64,000 nucleotides of DNA. Origin: M3007 sp964484205 (GTDB lineage: Bacteria > Bacteroidota > Bacteroidia > Chitinophagales > Saprospiraceae). The notes under the pieces are model-generated. The model did not search any database. It was not told the DNA's origin and worked only from the letters and a program-made list of their open reading frames with translations. Each line of letters starts with the position of its first letter. Within the stretch, counting starts at the first letter, position 1. Where the stretch lies: NCBI GenBank assembly GCA_964484205.1, contig CAZAEZ010000003.1, forward strand, positions 178,924 to 242,923, given 5' to 3'. Shown piece by piece: positions 52,379 through 59,789 of this stretch. The translations under genes were made by a program, and so were the position numbers.

Positions 52379-53494
52379 ATGAAGATCATGCTTTTTGCCA
52401 TACCCGTTTTTTTTCTGCTCATTGGTCTTGAATTGCTCATGGCCCGCCTGAAAAAGGCGAAATTATATCGTTTCAACGATGCCGTGACCAACATCAATTG
52501 CGGGGTACAGCAACAGGTAACCGGCGTGTTGTTCAAAACGCTGCTCTTTGCCGGCTACCTCGGGGTTTATGAACTCCGAATCTGGACGATCCCCGATACC
52601 TGGTGGTCCTTTGTCCTGGTTTTTATCGGCGTCGATTTCTTTTACTACTGGTTTCACCGAAGCACACACGAGGTGAGTTTTCTCTGGGGCTCCCACATCG
52701 TGCACCACCAAAGTGAAGAATACAACCTGAGCGTTGCCTTGCGCCAATCGGCTATTCAGGCTTTTTTTGGAAATGTGTTCTACCTGCCGCTGGCCTTGCT
52801 GGGCTTCAACCCGGTGACTTTCCTGGTGATGAACACGTTTCAAACGCTGTATCAATTTTGGATACATACCAAAACGATCGGGAAATTGCACCCGGCATTT
52901 GAATATGTTTTCAATACACCCTCGCACCACCGGGTGCATCATGGCGTGAACCCAAAATACATCGATAAAAACCACGGCGGCACCCTGATCATTTTTGACC
53001 GCTGGTTTGGTACGTTTCAGGAGGAGGAAGAAACGGTCGTCTACGGCGTAACCGTACCGCTCAACAGCTGGAACCCGCTTTGGGCGCAGATCGATTACTA
53101 CGTCTGGCTGGGGAAACAATTGTGGCGGGCGCCCGTGTGGAAAGACCGCTGGAATATGTTGCTGCGCAAACCCGGCTGGCTGCCGGAGGCTTTGGGCGGG
53201 ACCATTGAAGCCAGGCCCGTTTCGCCGGAAAAATTTCACAAGTTCGATACGCCGGTTTCACCGACGGTGCATGGCTACGTGCTGGCTAATTTTGTCTTGC
53301 TGATCGGCGCTACATTCCTGTTTCTGCAGGCTGCAGGTAAAAATCCGGGAATTAACCCAACAAACCTGTTGCTCACGGCCTGGATCATCTGGACGACGGC
53401 AAGCCTCGGAGGGCTGCTGGAAAACAAACGCTGGGCCCGTTGGTCTGAGCTGTTGCGCTGGATCGCAGCGGCCGGGTTGCTGTTCTACCTGTAA
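52379..53494 (+). CDS. Sterol desaturase / fatty acid hydroxylase superfamily membrane enzyme
   Basis: 371 residues with about five or six membrane helices. The diiron histidine clusters are HRSTHEVSFLWGSHIVHHQSEEYN (HxxxH and HxxHH-like) and, after a helix pair, TPSHHRVHHGVNPKYIDKNHGGTLIIFDRWFGTF. The layout fits the fatty-acid-hydroxylase/sterol-desaturase family, which includes alkylglycerol monooxygenase and carotenoid hydroxylases. A C-terminal pair of helices (ANFVLLIGATFLFLQAA, LLLTAWIIWTTASLGGLL) resembles the AGMO-like branch. Its stop is 1 bp from the convergent PBP1A gene. Confidence 0.9.
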   Translation: MKIMLFAIPVFFLLIGLELLMARLKKAKLYRFNDAVTNINCGVQQQVTGVLFKTLLFAGYLGVYELRIWTIPDTWWSFVLVFIGVDFFYYWFHRSTHEVSFLWGSHIVHHQSEEYNLSVALRQSAIQAFFGNVFYLPLALLGFNPVTFLVMNTFQTLYQFWIHTKTIGKLHPAFEYVFNTPSHHRVHHGVNPKYIDKNHGGTLIIFDRWFGTFQEEEETVVYGVTVPLNSWNPLWAQIDYYVWLGKQLWRAPVWKDRWNMLLRKPGWLPEALGGTIEARPVSPEKFHKFDTPVSPTVHGYVLANFVLLIGATFLFLQAAGKNPGINPTNLLLTAWIIWTTASLGGLLENKRWARWSELLRWIAAAGLLFYL

Positions 53495-53495
53495 A

Positions 53496-56330
53496 TTATT
53501 GTTGACGATCCTGCCCGCCGCCATTTTGTTTGGGCGGGGTAGGCGGTGTGTTTTGTTGCGGCAGTTGCAGCGGAACTTTAGGCCGGTTTACCGGAGTTGG
53601 AGGGGGATTCTGATTGGCGGCCGGTTGTTGTTGCTGCTCTTTGTCTTCCTGTTTCCTGCCAAATAAGCGGTCGAACAATCCGCGTTTCTTTTCCGGGTTA
53701 TCCGGGTTATTGTCCGGATTGCCGTTTTCGTCAAAATAGCGGTCGGCAGTTTCCTTCAGGTATTGGTAACCGTTGGCCTCCAGCGAGTCGCGGATGGTGG
53801 AATCCATCAGCAGCATATTGAGCGTATCGGGCGATACCTCAATGCGCATCGGACAACCAAACAATGCCGCTACCTGCGGCTTGGGTTCCGGGAAACGCGC
53901 CTGATACATTTTCACAAATGCCCGGTCGTTGGCCATTTTATGCCAAAACAGCGCTACGATGGGCAGTGCCATAGACGAGCCTTGCCCCAGCCGCATGGAG
54001 CGGAAGCGGACGGCCGGGCTCTCGGCGCCTACCCAGGCGCCGGTTACCAGGTGCGGATTGTAGCAAATAAACCAGCCATCGGCCTGATTTTGTGTGGTAC
54101 CGGTTTTTCCGGCAAAATCGCCCTGGTAAAGGCCAAATCCGTAGCGCATGCGCCCGCCAGTACCGCCGTTGATCACCGATTGCAGCATGCGTGTCATGGT
54201 GGCTGCCTGATCTTCGGTCAGTGCCTGTACGGCAGGTGTGGGATTTTTCGCTTGTTCTTCGGCGTAATCGTAAACCACGTCGCCTTTCCGGGTGGTTACC
54301 CGGAGCACCGCTACCGGGTCGGGGCGCCGGCCCTGATTGGCCATGGTGCCGTACACCTGCATCATTTCGTACAGTGAAATATCGGCTGCGCCCAGGCTGA
54401 TCCCGAACTCGCGGGGGAGTCTGCTGGTAATGCCCATGCTGCGCGCCAATTGGATAGTGCGTTCGATACCAACGCGCTCGATCAATTGCGCCGCAATTAC
54501 ATTGACGGAATAAGTAAGACCGCCCAAAACAGAGTACCAGCCGCCGTAAACCTCGTCGGAATTGTGCGGCTCCCAGTCTTTGATCATAACCAGTTCATTG
54601 GGCAGGTACGAACAGGGCCGGAACGAATCTTGCAGGGCTGCCGCATAAACGATCGGTTTGAAGGTAGAACCGACCTGCCGCGAGCTTTTGACGTGGTCGT
54701 ATTTGAAATACTTGTGGTTGGTGCCGCCGATCCAGGCACGCACCTGACCGTTGGAATGGTCCATGGCCATGAAACCGCAGTTGAGCAGGCAGAAATAATA
54801 GCGCACACTGTCGATGGGGCTCATGGTCGTATCCACCTCGGAGCTGCCTTTGTTCCATGAAAAAATGGTCATGGGCACCTGCTCTTCAAAATTCGCGATG
54901 ATTTGCTCTTTCGACATGCCGGCCTCTTTGAGCTGGTACCAGCGGTCGCTGCGCCGCATTTGGTCTTCGATCCACTTGTCGTCGCCCCAGGGTTTGTCGT
55001 TTTTATAGTTTTTCCAGTGCTGGTCGAAGAGTTTTTGCAGGGATTTCATTTGCTCCTGGGCGGCTTCTTCGGCATAGCGCTGCATTTTGCTGTGCAGGGT
55101 GGTGTACACTTTCAAGCCGTCGGTGTACAGGTTGTAGGGCGTGCCGTCTTCTTTGGGATATTGTTTTAGCAACTTGGGCATCACCTCGGTGCGCAAATAC
55201 TCCCGGAAGTAAGTGGCGGCGCCCTCGTTGTTGCCGTCGCGGCTGTAGCGTTTGGCGCCCACGGGCTTTTGCATGAGCGCTTCATACTCCGGTTGGGTGA
55301 CTTTGCCTTTCTGGATCATTTCCTGCACCTGCTCCATGCCGGGTTCGTTGACACGCACCGAAATCTCAAAGGAGCTGTTGCGCACCATTTGCTTGAGTAC
55401 GATGTTGCGGCGCTTGCGGGAATTTTCCGGGTTGCGGACCGGGTCGTAGAAGGTGGAGGCCTTGAGCATGCCGATGAGCGTGGCAGCCTGATCGGCGGTC
55501 AGATCGACGGGTTTTTTGTTGAAAAAATGGCGCGAAGCCACACTGACGCCGTAGCGGTCGCCGCCGAAAGGCACCGTGTTCAGGTATAAACTGAGCAACT
55601 CGGCTTTCGTATAAATGCGCTCCAGGCGCACGGAAATATAGTTTTCCCGGATTTTGTTAATCACCAGGCTCAGGCCCGGAATGGGGTATTTGCGGCGCGG
55701 GTACAGGTTTTTGGCCAATTGCTGGCTCAGCGTGGAGCCGCCGCCCATCGATTCATTTTTAAAAATAACCCCGTAAGCCACGCGAAACCAGCTCATCAGA
55801 TCGATGCCGCTGTGTTCAAAAAAACGTTTGTCTTCCGTAGCCAGCAAAGCTGTTACCAGGTAAGGGGATATTTTGTCGAGGCCGATCGTGGTGCGGTTTT
55901 CAATGTAAAAACGGCCGATCAAAACGCTGTCGACGGAATAAATTTCCGTGGCATTTGCCGTTTCAATGCTCTCCAGTTCCGAGCGGCTGGGCAAATCGCC
56001 GAAAAAGCCAAGTCCCACACTCAATACCAGCAACAGCACAAAATAAATACCCCAGCGAATCAGCAGGCCGAGCCAGGAGCCAACCCAGGCCGTACGCGGG
56101 TACTGCGCCGCAAAACGCGACCAGGCATTCCGCAGCGGGGCGGTGAGCGTCGCCCATCCCTTGCGCAGGGGATCCAAAACCGGCCGGAGTGCTTCCAGGA
56201 GTTGTGCCCAGGCGGCGCGTACCGGTGCGGTAAACGTGGAAACTCCACGCCGGAATGCCTGGACAGATTGGTGTTCTGAAATGGACGAAAAAAACTTTCG
56301 CATAGGTGTGTGACGGTCCTGTTTTTGCAT
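53496..56330 (-). CDS. mrcA: Penicillin-binding protein 1A (transglycosylase/transpeptidase)
   Basis: 944 residues. After a 100-residue cytosolic N-terminus comes one helix (WGIYFVLLLVLSVGLGFFG), then the GT51 glycosyltransferase (ATEDKRFFEHSGIDLMSWFR with catalytic Glu; GGGSTLSQQLAKNLYPRR) and the transpeptidase domain with the SxxK motif (QVGSTFKPIVY), SVN (YSVNVIAAQL) and KTGTT. It builds and cross-links peptidoglycan at the inner membrane. The tail (residues 870-944) is low complexity, Pro/Gln/Asn-rich (KEQQQQPAANQNPPPTP), common in Bacteroidota PBP1A. ATG 56330 is used; MRKFF at 56303 is an alternative. Confidence 0.95.
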   Translation of the reverse strand: MQKQDRHTPMRKFFSSISEHQSVQAFRRGVSTFTAPVRAAWAQLLEALRPVLDPLRKGWATLTAPLRNAWSRFAAQYPRTAWVGSWLGLLIRWGIYFVLLLVLSVGLGFFGDLPSRSELESIETANATEIYSVDSVLIGRFYIENRTTIGLDKISPYLVTALLATEDKRFFEHSGIDLMSWFRVAYGVIFKNESMGGGSTLSQQLAKNLYPRRKYPIPGLSLVINKIRENYISVRLERIYTKAELLSLYLNTVPFGGDRYGVSVASRHFFNKKPVDLTADQAATLIGMLKASTFYDPVRNPENSRKRRNIVLKQMVRNSSFEISVRVNEPGMEQVQEMIQKGKVTQPEYEALMQKPVGAKRYSRDGNNEGAATYFREYLRTEVMPKLLKQYPKEDGTPYNLYTDGLKVYTTLHSKMQRYAEEAAQEQMKSLQKLFDQHWKNYKNDKPWGDDKWIEDQMRRSDRWYQLKEAGMSKEQIIANFEEQVPMTIFSWNKGSSEVDTTMSPIDSVRYYFCLLNCGFMAMDHSNGQVRAWIGGTNHKYFKYDHVKSSRQVGSTFKPIVYAAALQDSFRPCSYLPNELVMIKDWEPHNSDEVYGGWYSVLGGLTYSVNVIAAQLIERVGIERTIQLARSMGITSRLPREFGISLGAADISLYEMMQVYGTMANQGRRPDPVAVLRVTTRKGDVVYDYAEEQAKNPTPAVQALTEDQAATMTRMLQSVINGGTGGRMRYGFGLYQGDFAGKTGTTQNQADGWFICYNPHLVTGAWVGAESPAVRFRSMRLGQGSSMALPIVALFWHKMANDRAFVKMYQARFPEPKPQVAALFGCPMRIEVSPDTLNMLLMDSTIRDSLEANGYQYLKETADRYFDENGNPDNNPDNPEKKRGLFDRLFGRKQEDKEQQQQPAANQNPPPTPVNRPKVPLQLPQQNTPPTPPKQNGGGQDRQQ

Positions 56331-56600
56331 ACCCGGCTGAAGTAGCGGAGTCGGGGGCTACGGGCATTGAAAAAACGTCAGTTTTTAGTGCCCGGCCGGG
56401 TTGTTACCGGATTAACGCTCGTTGGCGCACAAAGTGTGCGAAGGTACTAAATCTTGCGGAATCACGGCGGCAGTTTAACCCGATCCAGGCAGTATGCCCG
56501 GCTCTTTTAACGGTGATTCAGGCATTGAAACCGGCTGCGCATTATGAGTTTAGAACGTAAAAACGGATTGAGCCGCCATTTCATTTTTACAATCCAATCC

Positions 56601-56849
56601 TCACTCCACTATCCGCAACCCCAGCTCATCCAACTGCCCCTGATCTGCCGCGCTCGGCGCATCGATCATCATATCGCGCCCCATGTTGTTTTTCGGGAAG
56701 GCGATAAAGTCGCGGATCGAGTTGGCGCCGTGCATTACGGCGGCCAGGTGGTCGAAGCCAAAGGCAATACCCCCGTGCGGCGGGGCGCCGTATTCAAAAG
56801 CGCCGAGCAGGAAGCCGAATTGCGCTTCGGCTTGTTCGGGCGTGAAGCC
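56601..56849 (-). pseudogene. aspS 3' end, truncated copy A
   Basis: 249 bp homologous to the last 83 codons of aspS (61931-62179), ending at the same codon as copy C, then shared non-aspS sequence TGCTGATATTTTG. Most differences from aspS are synonymous, so it derives from a once-functional aspS, but the class II motif 3 Arg has become His (FGFDHLAAV instead of FGFDRLASV). It encodes no anticodon-binding or motif 2 region and cannot be an enzyme. The rest of the 596-bp gap 56331-56926 shows nothing I can identify. Confidence 0.9.
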
Positions 56850-56926
56850 TGCTGATATTTTGGGCAAGTCTGAAAACTTGGTTTAACAAAGAAAAAAATC
56901 CTAGGTGAAGCTGGCATCTACACGAT

Positions 56927-57266
56927 TCATCCGCTTTTATATACCCGTAATAGTTGATTTAGCAAGTCGCCGGCTACTTCCACCGTTTCATTTATACGCA
57001 GTGCCATAGCCTCAAAATTCACATTTTCCGTACAAACTACGATTCCAAAATGTACTTCCTGTTCACGGTGCAGGCGAATAAAATCCCTTCGATTCAAAGT
57101 CAGAACAGCTCGACGCACTGAAACAGCAAAAGCCAATACGGCTTCATCCGGTATGCCCATTCCAGACTGGCCAGCCTCTTGGGTGGTTAAGCACATCATG
57201 CCCAAGGCTACGAAGGATGTTAACAACGCCTAATGGGAAATTTTCATTGGAATAGAACCGTGCCAT
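56927..57266 (-). pseudogene. DUF5615 PIN-like toxin, frameshifted
   Basis: Starting at ATG 57266 the frame reads MARFYSNENFPLGVVNILRS, the conserved DUF5615 opening with an acidic PIN-type residue, then leaves frame near 57188, where one extra base occurs in a TTAA run. Continuing in the shifted frame gives LTTQEAGQSGMGIPDEAVLAFAV and VLTLNRRDFIRLHR, which match the rest of the family. DUF5615 proteins are presumed RNase toxins paired with DUF433 antitoxins, and the partner lies 10 bp upstream. The frameshift may be real inactivation or a sequencing error. Confidence 0.75.
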
Positions 57267-57276
57267 AGCGTATTAC

Positions 57277-57618
57277 TTACGGTTCATTATTCTCAAGAAT
57301 ATCGCTATCAATCTCTTCTTTGTTTGTCAGGTAGTAATTCCAGGCATTTATAAGGTCCTGGTGGCGCAAACTAGGGTAATTTTCTAGCAGTTGTTCGTCG
57401 GAGAGTCCTAGGTTTCGAAAAGAAACTAATGTCCAAACGGGGATACGGGTTCGGATAATACAGGCGCTGCCACCGCAAACACCGGGTGTTTTTTCAATGC
57501 CGGGAAAAGTTCCGGCAGCTTCACCAAGCACTTTCGGGATCAGTGCTGCCCTTTCATTTGGTGACATTTCTGCCAGCAAGGCTTCTACTTTCTGTAAATT
57601 GGATGGCATGGGTTTCAT
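57277..57618 (-). CDS. DUF433-family antitoxin
   Basis: 113 residues from ATG 57618. The core GIEKTPGVCGGSACIIRTRIPVWTLVSFRNLGLSDEQLLENYPSLRHQDLINAWNYYLTNKEEID is the DUF433 winged-helix domain (with the invariant CGG and RTRIPVW segments). Residues 1-45 (PSNLQKVEALLAEMSPNERAALIPKVL) form a helical extension also seen in VapB-type antitoxins. It pairs with the frameshifted DUF5615 gene immediately downstream. The promoter box is 10 bp upstream of the ATG, so leader length is minimal. It probably represses its own promoter. Confidence 0.88.
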   Translation of the reverse strand: MKPMPSNLQKVEALLAEMSPNERAALIPKVLGEAAGTFPGIEKTPGVCGGSACIIRTRIPVWTLVSFRNLGLSDEQLLENYPSLRHQDLINAWNYYLTNKEEIDSDILENNEP

Positions 57619-57627
57619 AATTTGAAA

Positions 57628-57659
57628 CAAATATAATCCATTCCTTCTTGTTTCCCCAA
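57628..57659 (-). promoter_or_regulatory. Promoter of the DUF433/DUF5615 pair
   Basis: Minus-strand TATATTTG (57628-57635) with a TTG (57657-57659) 21 bp upstream. Fits the Bacteroidota consensus well and supports ATG 57618. Confidence 0.6.
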
Positions 57660-57684
57660 CGGCAGACAACACCCGAATCAAACC

Positions 57685-57795
57685 TCACTCCACCATCGCC
57701 AACCCCAGCTCATCCAACTGCCCCTGATCCACTGCGCTCGGCGCATCAATCATCATATCGCGCCCCATGTTGTTTTTCGGGAAGGCGATAAAATC
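57685..57795 (-). pseudogene. aspS 3' end, truncated copy B (short)
   Basis: 111 bp matching the last 37 codons of aspS with about four differences. It shares two of its variant bases with copy A rather than with aspS or copy C, so A and B are closer to each other. It breaks off after the codons for FIAFPKN... at a different point from copies A and C, suggesting a later deletion. Confidence 0.85.
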
Positions 57796-57906
57796 ACAGG
57801 CTTGGGAAATTACAACCCGCTGTTGTGAAAAGGCCATTTCCAGGATGGCGCGATCGGAAAGCCTGAAATGGACAAAAAAAACGTTCGCGTAGGAACTGGG
57901 CAGGTT
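57796..57906. other. Relic DNA between aspS copy B and the Uma2 gene
   Basis: No gene. Bases about 57867-57893 (GAAATGGAC-A-run-CGTTCGC) resemble the very 5' end of the PBP1A gene at 56278-56306 (GAAATGGACG-A-run-CTTTCGC), as though a piece of the PBP1A start had been copied here. The match is short, so this is tentative. Confidence 0.3.
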
Positions 57907-58527
57907 TTAGAACAATGCCGCTAAATCTACCGAAAAACCTTCAATGACAGCGGATTTCAATAACCCGGAGCCGGTAAGTTTTTGATACAATCCAAATGAT
58001 TTACCCTCAAGAAGGTATTGTTCCACCGAATGCTCTTCGGGGTCAATAATCCAGTATTCCCGAATGCCGTGGGCGGCGTAGTCTTCGAATTTTACGCCGC
58101 GGTCGCGGTCTTCTGTTGAATTAAAAAGAATTTCCACCACAAAATCCGGGGGCGGGAAATGCATTTGATCCGGTTCGAACTGGCCGGCTTTTTCTTTCAG
58201 AAAAAACACGATATCCGGCTCGTAGTCATTCCGGGTAAGGGAAATCATGACTTTTTCCACGCCGACTTCGCCCAGGTCGTTTTTTTCAACAAAACTGTGC
58301 AACAACGATGAAAGCCGGATGGACACTTTCCAATGCTTGCGTTTTACCGGCGACTGGTACACGATTTCTCCGTTGATGAATTCCGCTTTGACGTCTTCGT
58401 GGATCAGGGCATAATATTCCTGTCGTTTGGCTTTTTCCTGTTCCAAACGTTTTTGCAATTCCTCCACGGCAGCCGGAAAATCCGGCTGGTGATGCAATTC
58501 GTCGATGAGTTGCGCGGTGTTGATCAT
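57907..58527 (-). CDS. Uma2-family (DUF820) nuclease-like protein
   Basis: 206 residues from ATG 58527; the longer frame upstream runs through repeat remnants and is rejected. It contains the Uma2 PD-(D/E)XK pattern: AEFINGEIVYQSPVKRKHWKVSIRLSSLLHSFV, VGVEKVMISLTRNDYEPDIVFFLKEKA (Asp), FPPPDFVVEILFNSTEDRDRGVKFEDYAAHGIREYWIIDPEEHSVEQY (Glu and downstream Lys). The order and spacing are the common short Uma2 form found near mobile elements. A TATCTTTG box is 20 bp upstream. It is the cargo between aspS copies B and C. Confidence 0.85.
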   Translation of the reverse strand: MINTAQLIDELHHQPDFPAAVEELQKRLEQEKAKRQEYYALIHEDVKAEFINGEIVYQSPVKRKHWKVSIRLSSLLHSFVEKNDLGEVGVEKVMISLTRNDYEPDIVFFLKEKAGQFEPDQMHFPPPDFVVEILFNSTEDRDRGVKFEDYAAHGIREYWIIDPEEHSVEQYLLEGKSFGLYQKLTGSGLLKSAVIEGFSVDLAALF

Positions 58528-58547
58528 GGTGGTCGGCTGTATGGCTA

Positions 58548-58555
58548 CAAAGATA
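58548..58555 (-). promoter_or_regulatory. -7 box TATCTTTG (minus strand) for the Uma2 gene
   Basis: CAAAGATA on the plus strand, 20 bp upstream of the start. The box is at the edge of the shared leader sequence found also before the toxin gene. Confidence 0.5.
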
Positions 58556-58655
58556 AGCCAATGGCAAAATAAGTCATCACCTCCACCAACGAAATCGGAT
58601 AATTCGGCGCAACCAAAAGCGCCGGGGCAGGCTGAACTACCGCCGGCGCCGAGCG

Positions 58656-58853
58656 GTCTTTCTGACAAGAAAAAAGGGAGAAGAGCAACAAAGCCCCCGG
58701 CTGGCCTGGAAAACAGCTTTGGAGCTCAGCCAGATCAGCCGCATCGAACGGGGTGTGATCAATACCAGCGTCAGTCAACTTTTCAGTATAGCCGAAGCGC
58801 TGGAGGTGCCATTGGCTGCACTTTTTGAGTTTGAGTTGCCCAAAATGGATTGA
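58656..58853 (+). pseudogene. XRE-family HTH regulator, 3' remnant (copy C)
   Basis: On the plus strand, 66 codons end in ...ELSQISRIERGVINTSVSQLFSIAEALEVPLAALFEFELPKMD-stop, the second half of a classical XRE helix-turn-helix (recognition helix LSQISRIERG). The N-terminal part and start are missing. The same remnant is at 61713-61910, differing at about six residues. It converges on aspS copy C with a 20-bp gap. Confidence 0.75.
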
Positions 58854-58873
58854 CCTGGCTGCCGCAGTACCCC

Positions 58874-59122
58874 TCACTCCACCATCGCCAACCCCAGCTC
58901 ATCCAGCTGCCCCTGATCCACCGCGCTCGGCGCATCGATCATCATATCGCGCCCCATGTTGTTTTTCGGGAACGCGATAAAATCGCGGATCGAGTTGGCG
59001 CCGTGCATCACCGAAGCCAGGCGGTCGAATCCAAAAGCGATGCCCCCGTGCGGCGGCGCGCCGTATTCGAAAGCGCCGAGCAGGAAGCCGAATTGTGCTT
59101 CGGCCGCTTCAGGTGTGAAGCC
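58874..59122 (-). pseudogene. aspS 3' end, truncated copy C
   Basis: 249 bp nearly identical to the aspS 3' end (61931-62179), including the intact motif 3 (FGFDRLASV), ending at exactly the same codon (GFTPE) as copy A and followed by the same TGCTGATATTTTG junction. The 20 bp after its stop and the XRE remnant match those next to the full aspS. It is the most recent copy and not functional alone. Confidence 0.93.
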
Positions 59123-59163
59123 TGCTGATATTTTGAGTGAGTCTGGAGGCATTGGCCTTCAAC

Positions 59164-59199
59164 TAAAAAAACGCCCGGTGCAGGAGGCCACACCGGGTC
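59164..59199 (-). terminator. Terminator after the presumed immunity gene
   Basis: On the minus strand, ACCCGGTG and CACCGGGC form a stem around a 10-nt loop, followed by seven T (59164-59170). It ends the toxin/immunity cassette just before aspS copy C. Confidence 0.7.
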
Positions 59200-59205
59200 G
59201 TTTAG

Positions 59206-59739
59206 TCATTGCGGTCGTTCATACTGATCGAGTCCGGTATTCCCTTCTAAATAGGGCGGAACATCAAAATGTGCTCCGCTTGGGCCGCCTTTTGGGTGCA
59301 TCAGGTTGGTGCCGGCTTTGAATTGGTTGTTGATAATAGTGGCCTGCCCTCGAATGTCCTGATCACCAAAATCAACAAATTGTTCAAACACATTGTTTGT
59401 CAGAATAATTCCGTTATAAAACCCGCCACCACATAGTTGAGAGTTACCACGACAAAGACAATTGTCAATAGTTATCACCTTGTGAGTAAATATTCCAAAT
59501 AGAATAAAGTCTCCTTTAGTTTCACAATTTTTGATTGATAACCTTCCATGAAGAATTCCGGTCGGCGCCCCAAAATTATTATTAAATGTGCAATTTTCTA
59601 TCAAGATGTCATTAATACATATTCCATTTTCGTCTAATAGAGGTGTTAAAAAAAGATCATTTTTGATTGTAATATTTTCTATTTTATAATATTTTTTAAG
59701 GATTTCAATAGATTTTATTGATTCGATCTCAGGTTTCAT
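59206..59739 (-). CDS. Presumed immunity protein, right-handed beta-helix-like, AT-rich
   Basis: 177 residues with no signal peptide. The sequence has short parallel beta-helix-like turns with Asn/Cys ladders (ILIENCTFNNNFGAPTGIL, LSIKNCETKGDFIL, VITIDNCLCRGNSQL, ILTNNVFEQFVDFG, ATIINNQFKAG). The coding DNA is markedly more AT-rich than its surroundings (for example 59640-59740), a sign of recent transfer. It lies 50 bp downstream of the toxin-like gene in the same direction. By position it is a candidate antidote; pentapeptide- or beta-helix-type immunity proteins exist, but this family is not one I can name. Confidence 0.6.
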   Translation of the reverse strand: MKPEIESIKSIEILKKYYKIENITIKNDLFLTPLLDENGICINDILIENCTFNNNFGAPTGILHGRLSIKNCETKGDFILFGIFTHKVITIDNCLCRGNSQLCGGGFYNGIILTNNVFEQFVDFGDQDIRGQATIINNQFKAGTNLMHPKGGPSGAHFDVPPYLEGNTGLDQYERPQ

Positions 59740-59789
59740 ATAAAAAGATTAATGATTGGAGGTGACGTTGTTTATGTATTGGGTTGTTA

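Noticed and set aside
58505..58828. Plus-strand frame with SDKKKGRRATKPPAG
   Set aside because: Out of frame with the XRE remnant, which encodes the recognisable helix-turn-helix in the neighbouring frame.
56601..59122. aspS fragments as functional small proteins
   Set aside because: They carry only the C-terminal part of the catalytic core, one has lost the motif 3 Arg, and they lack their own start context.
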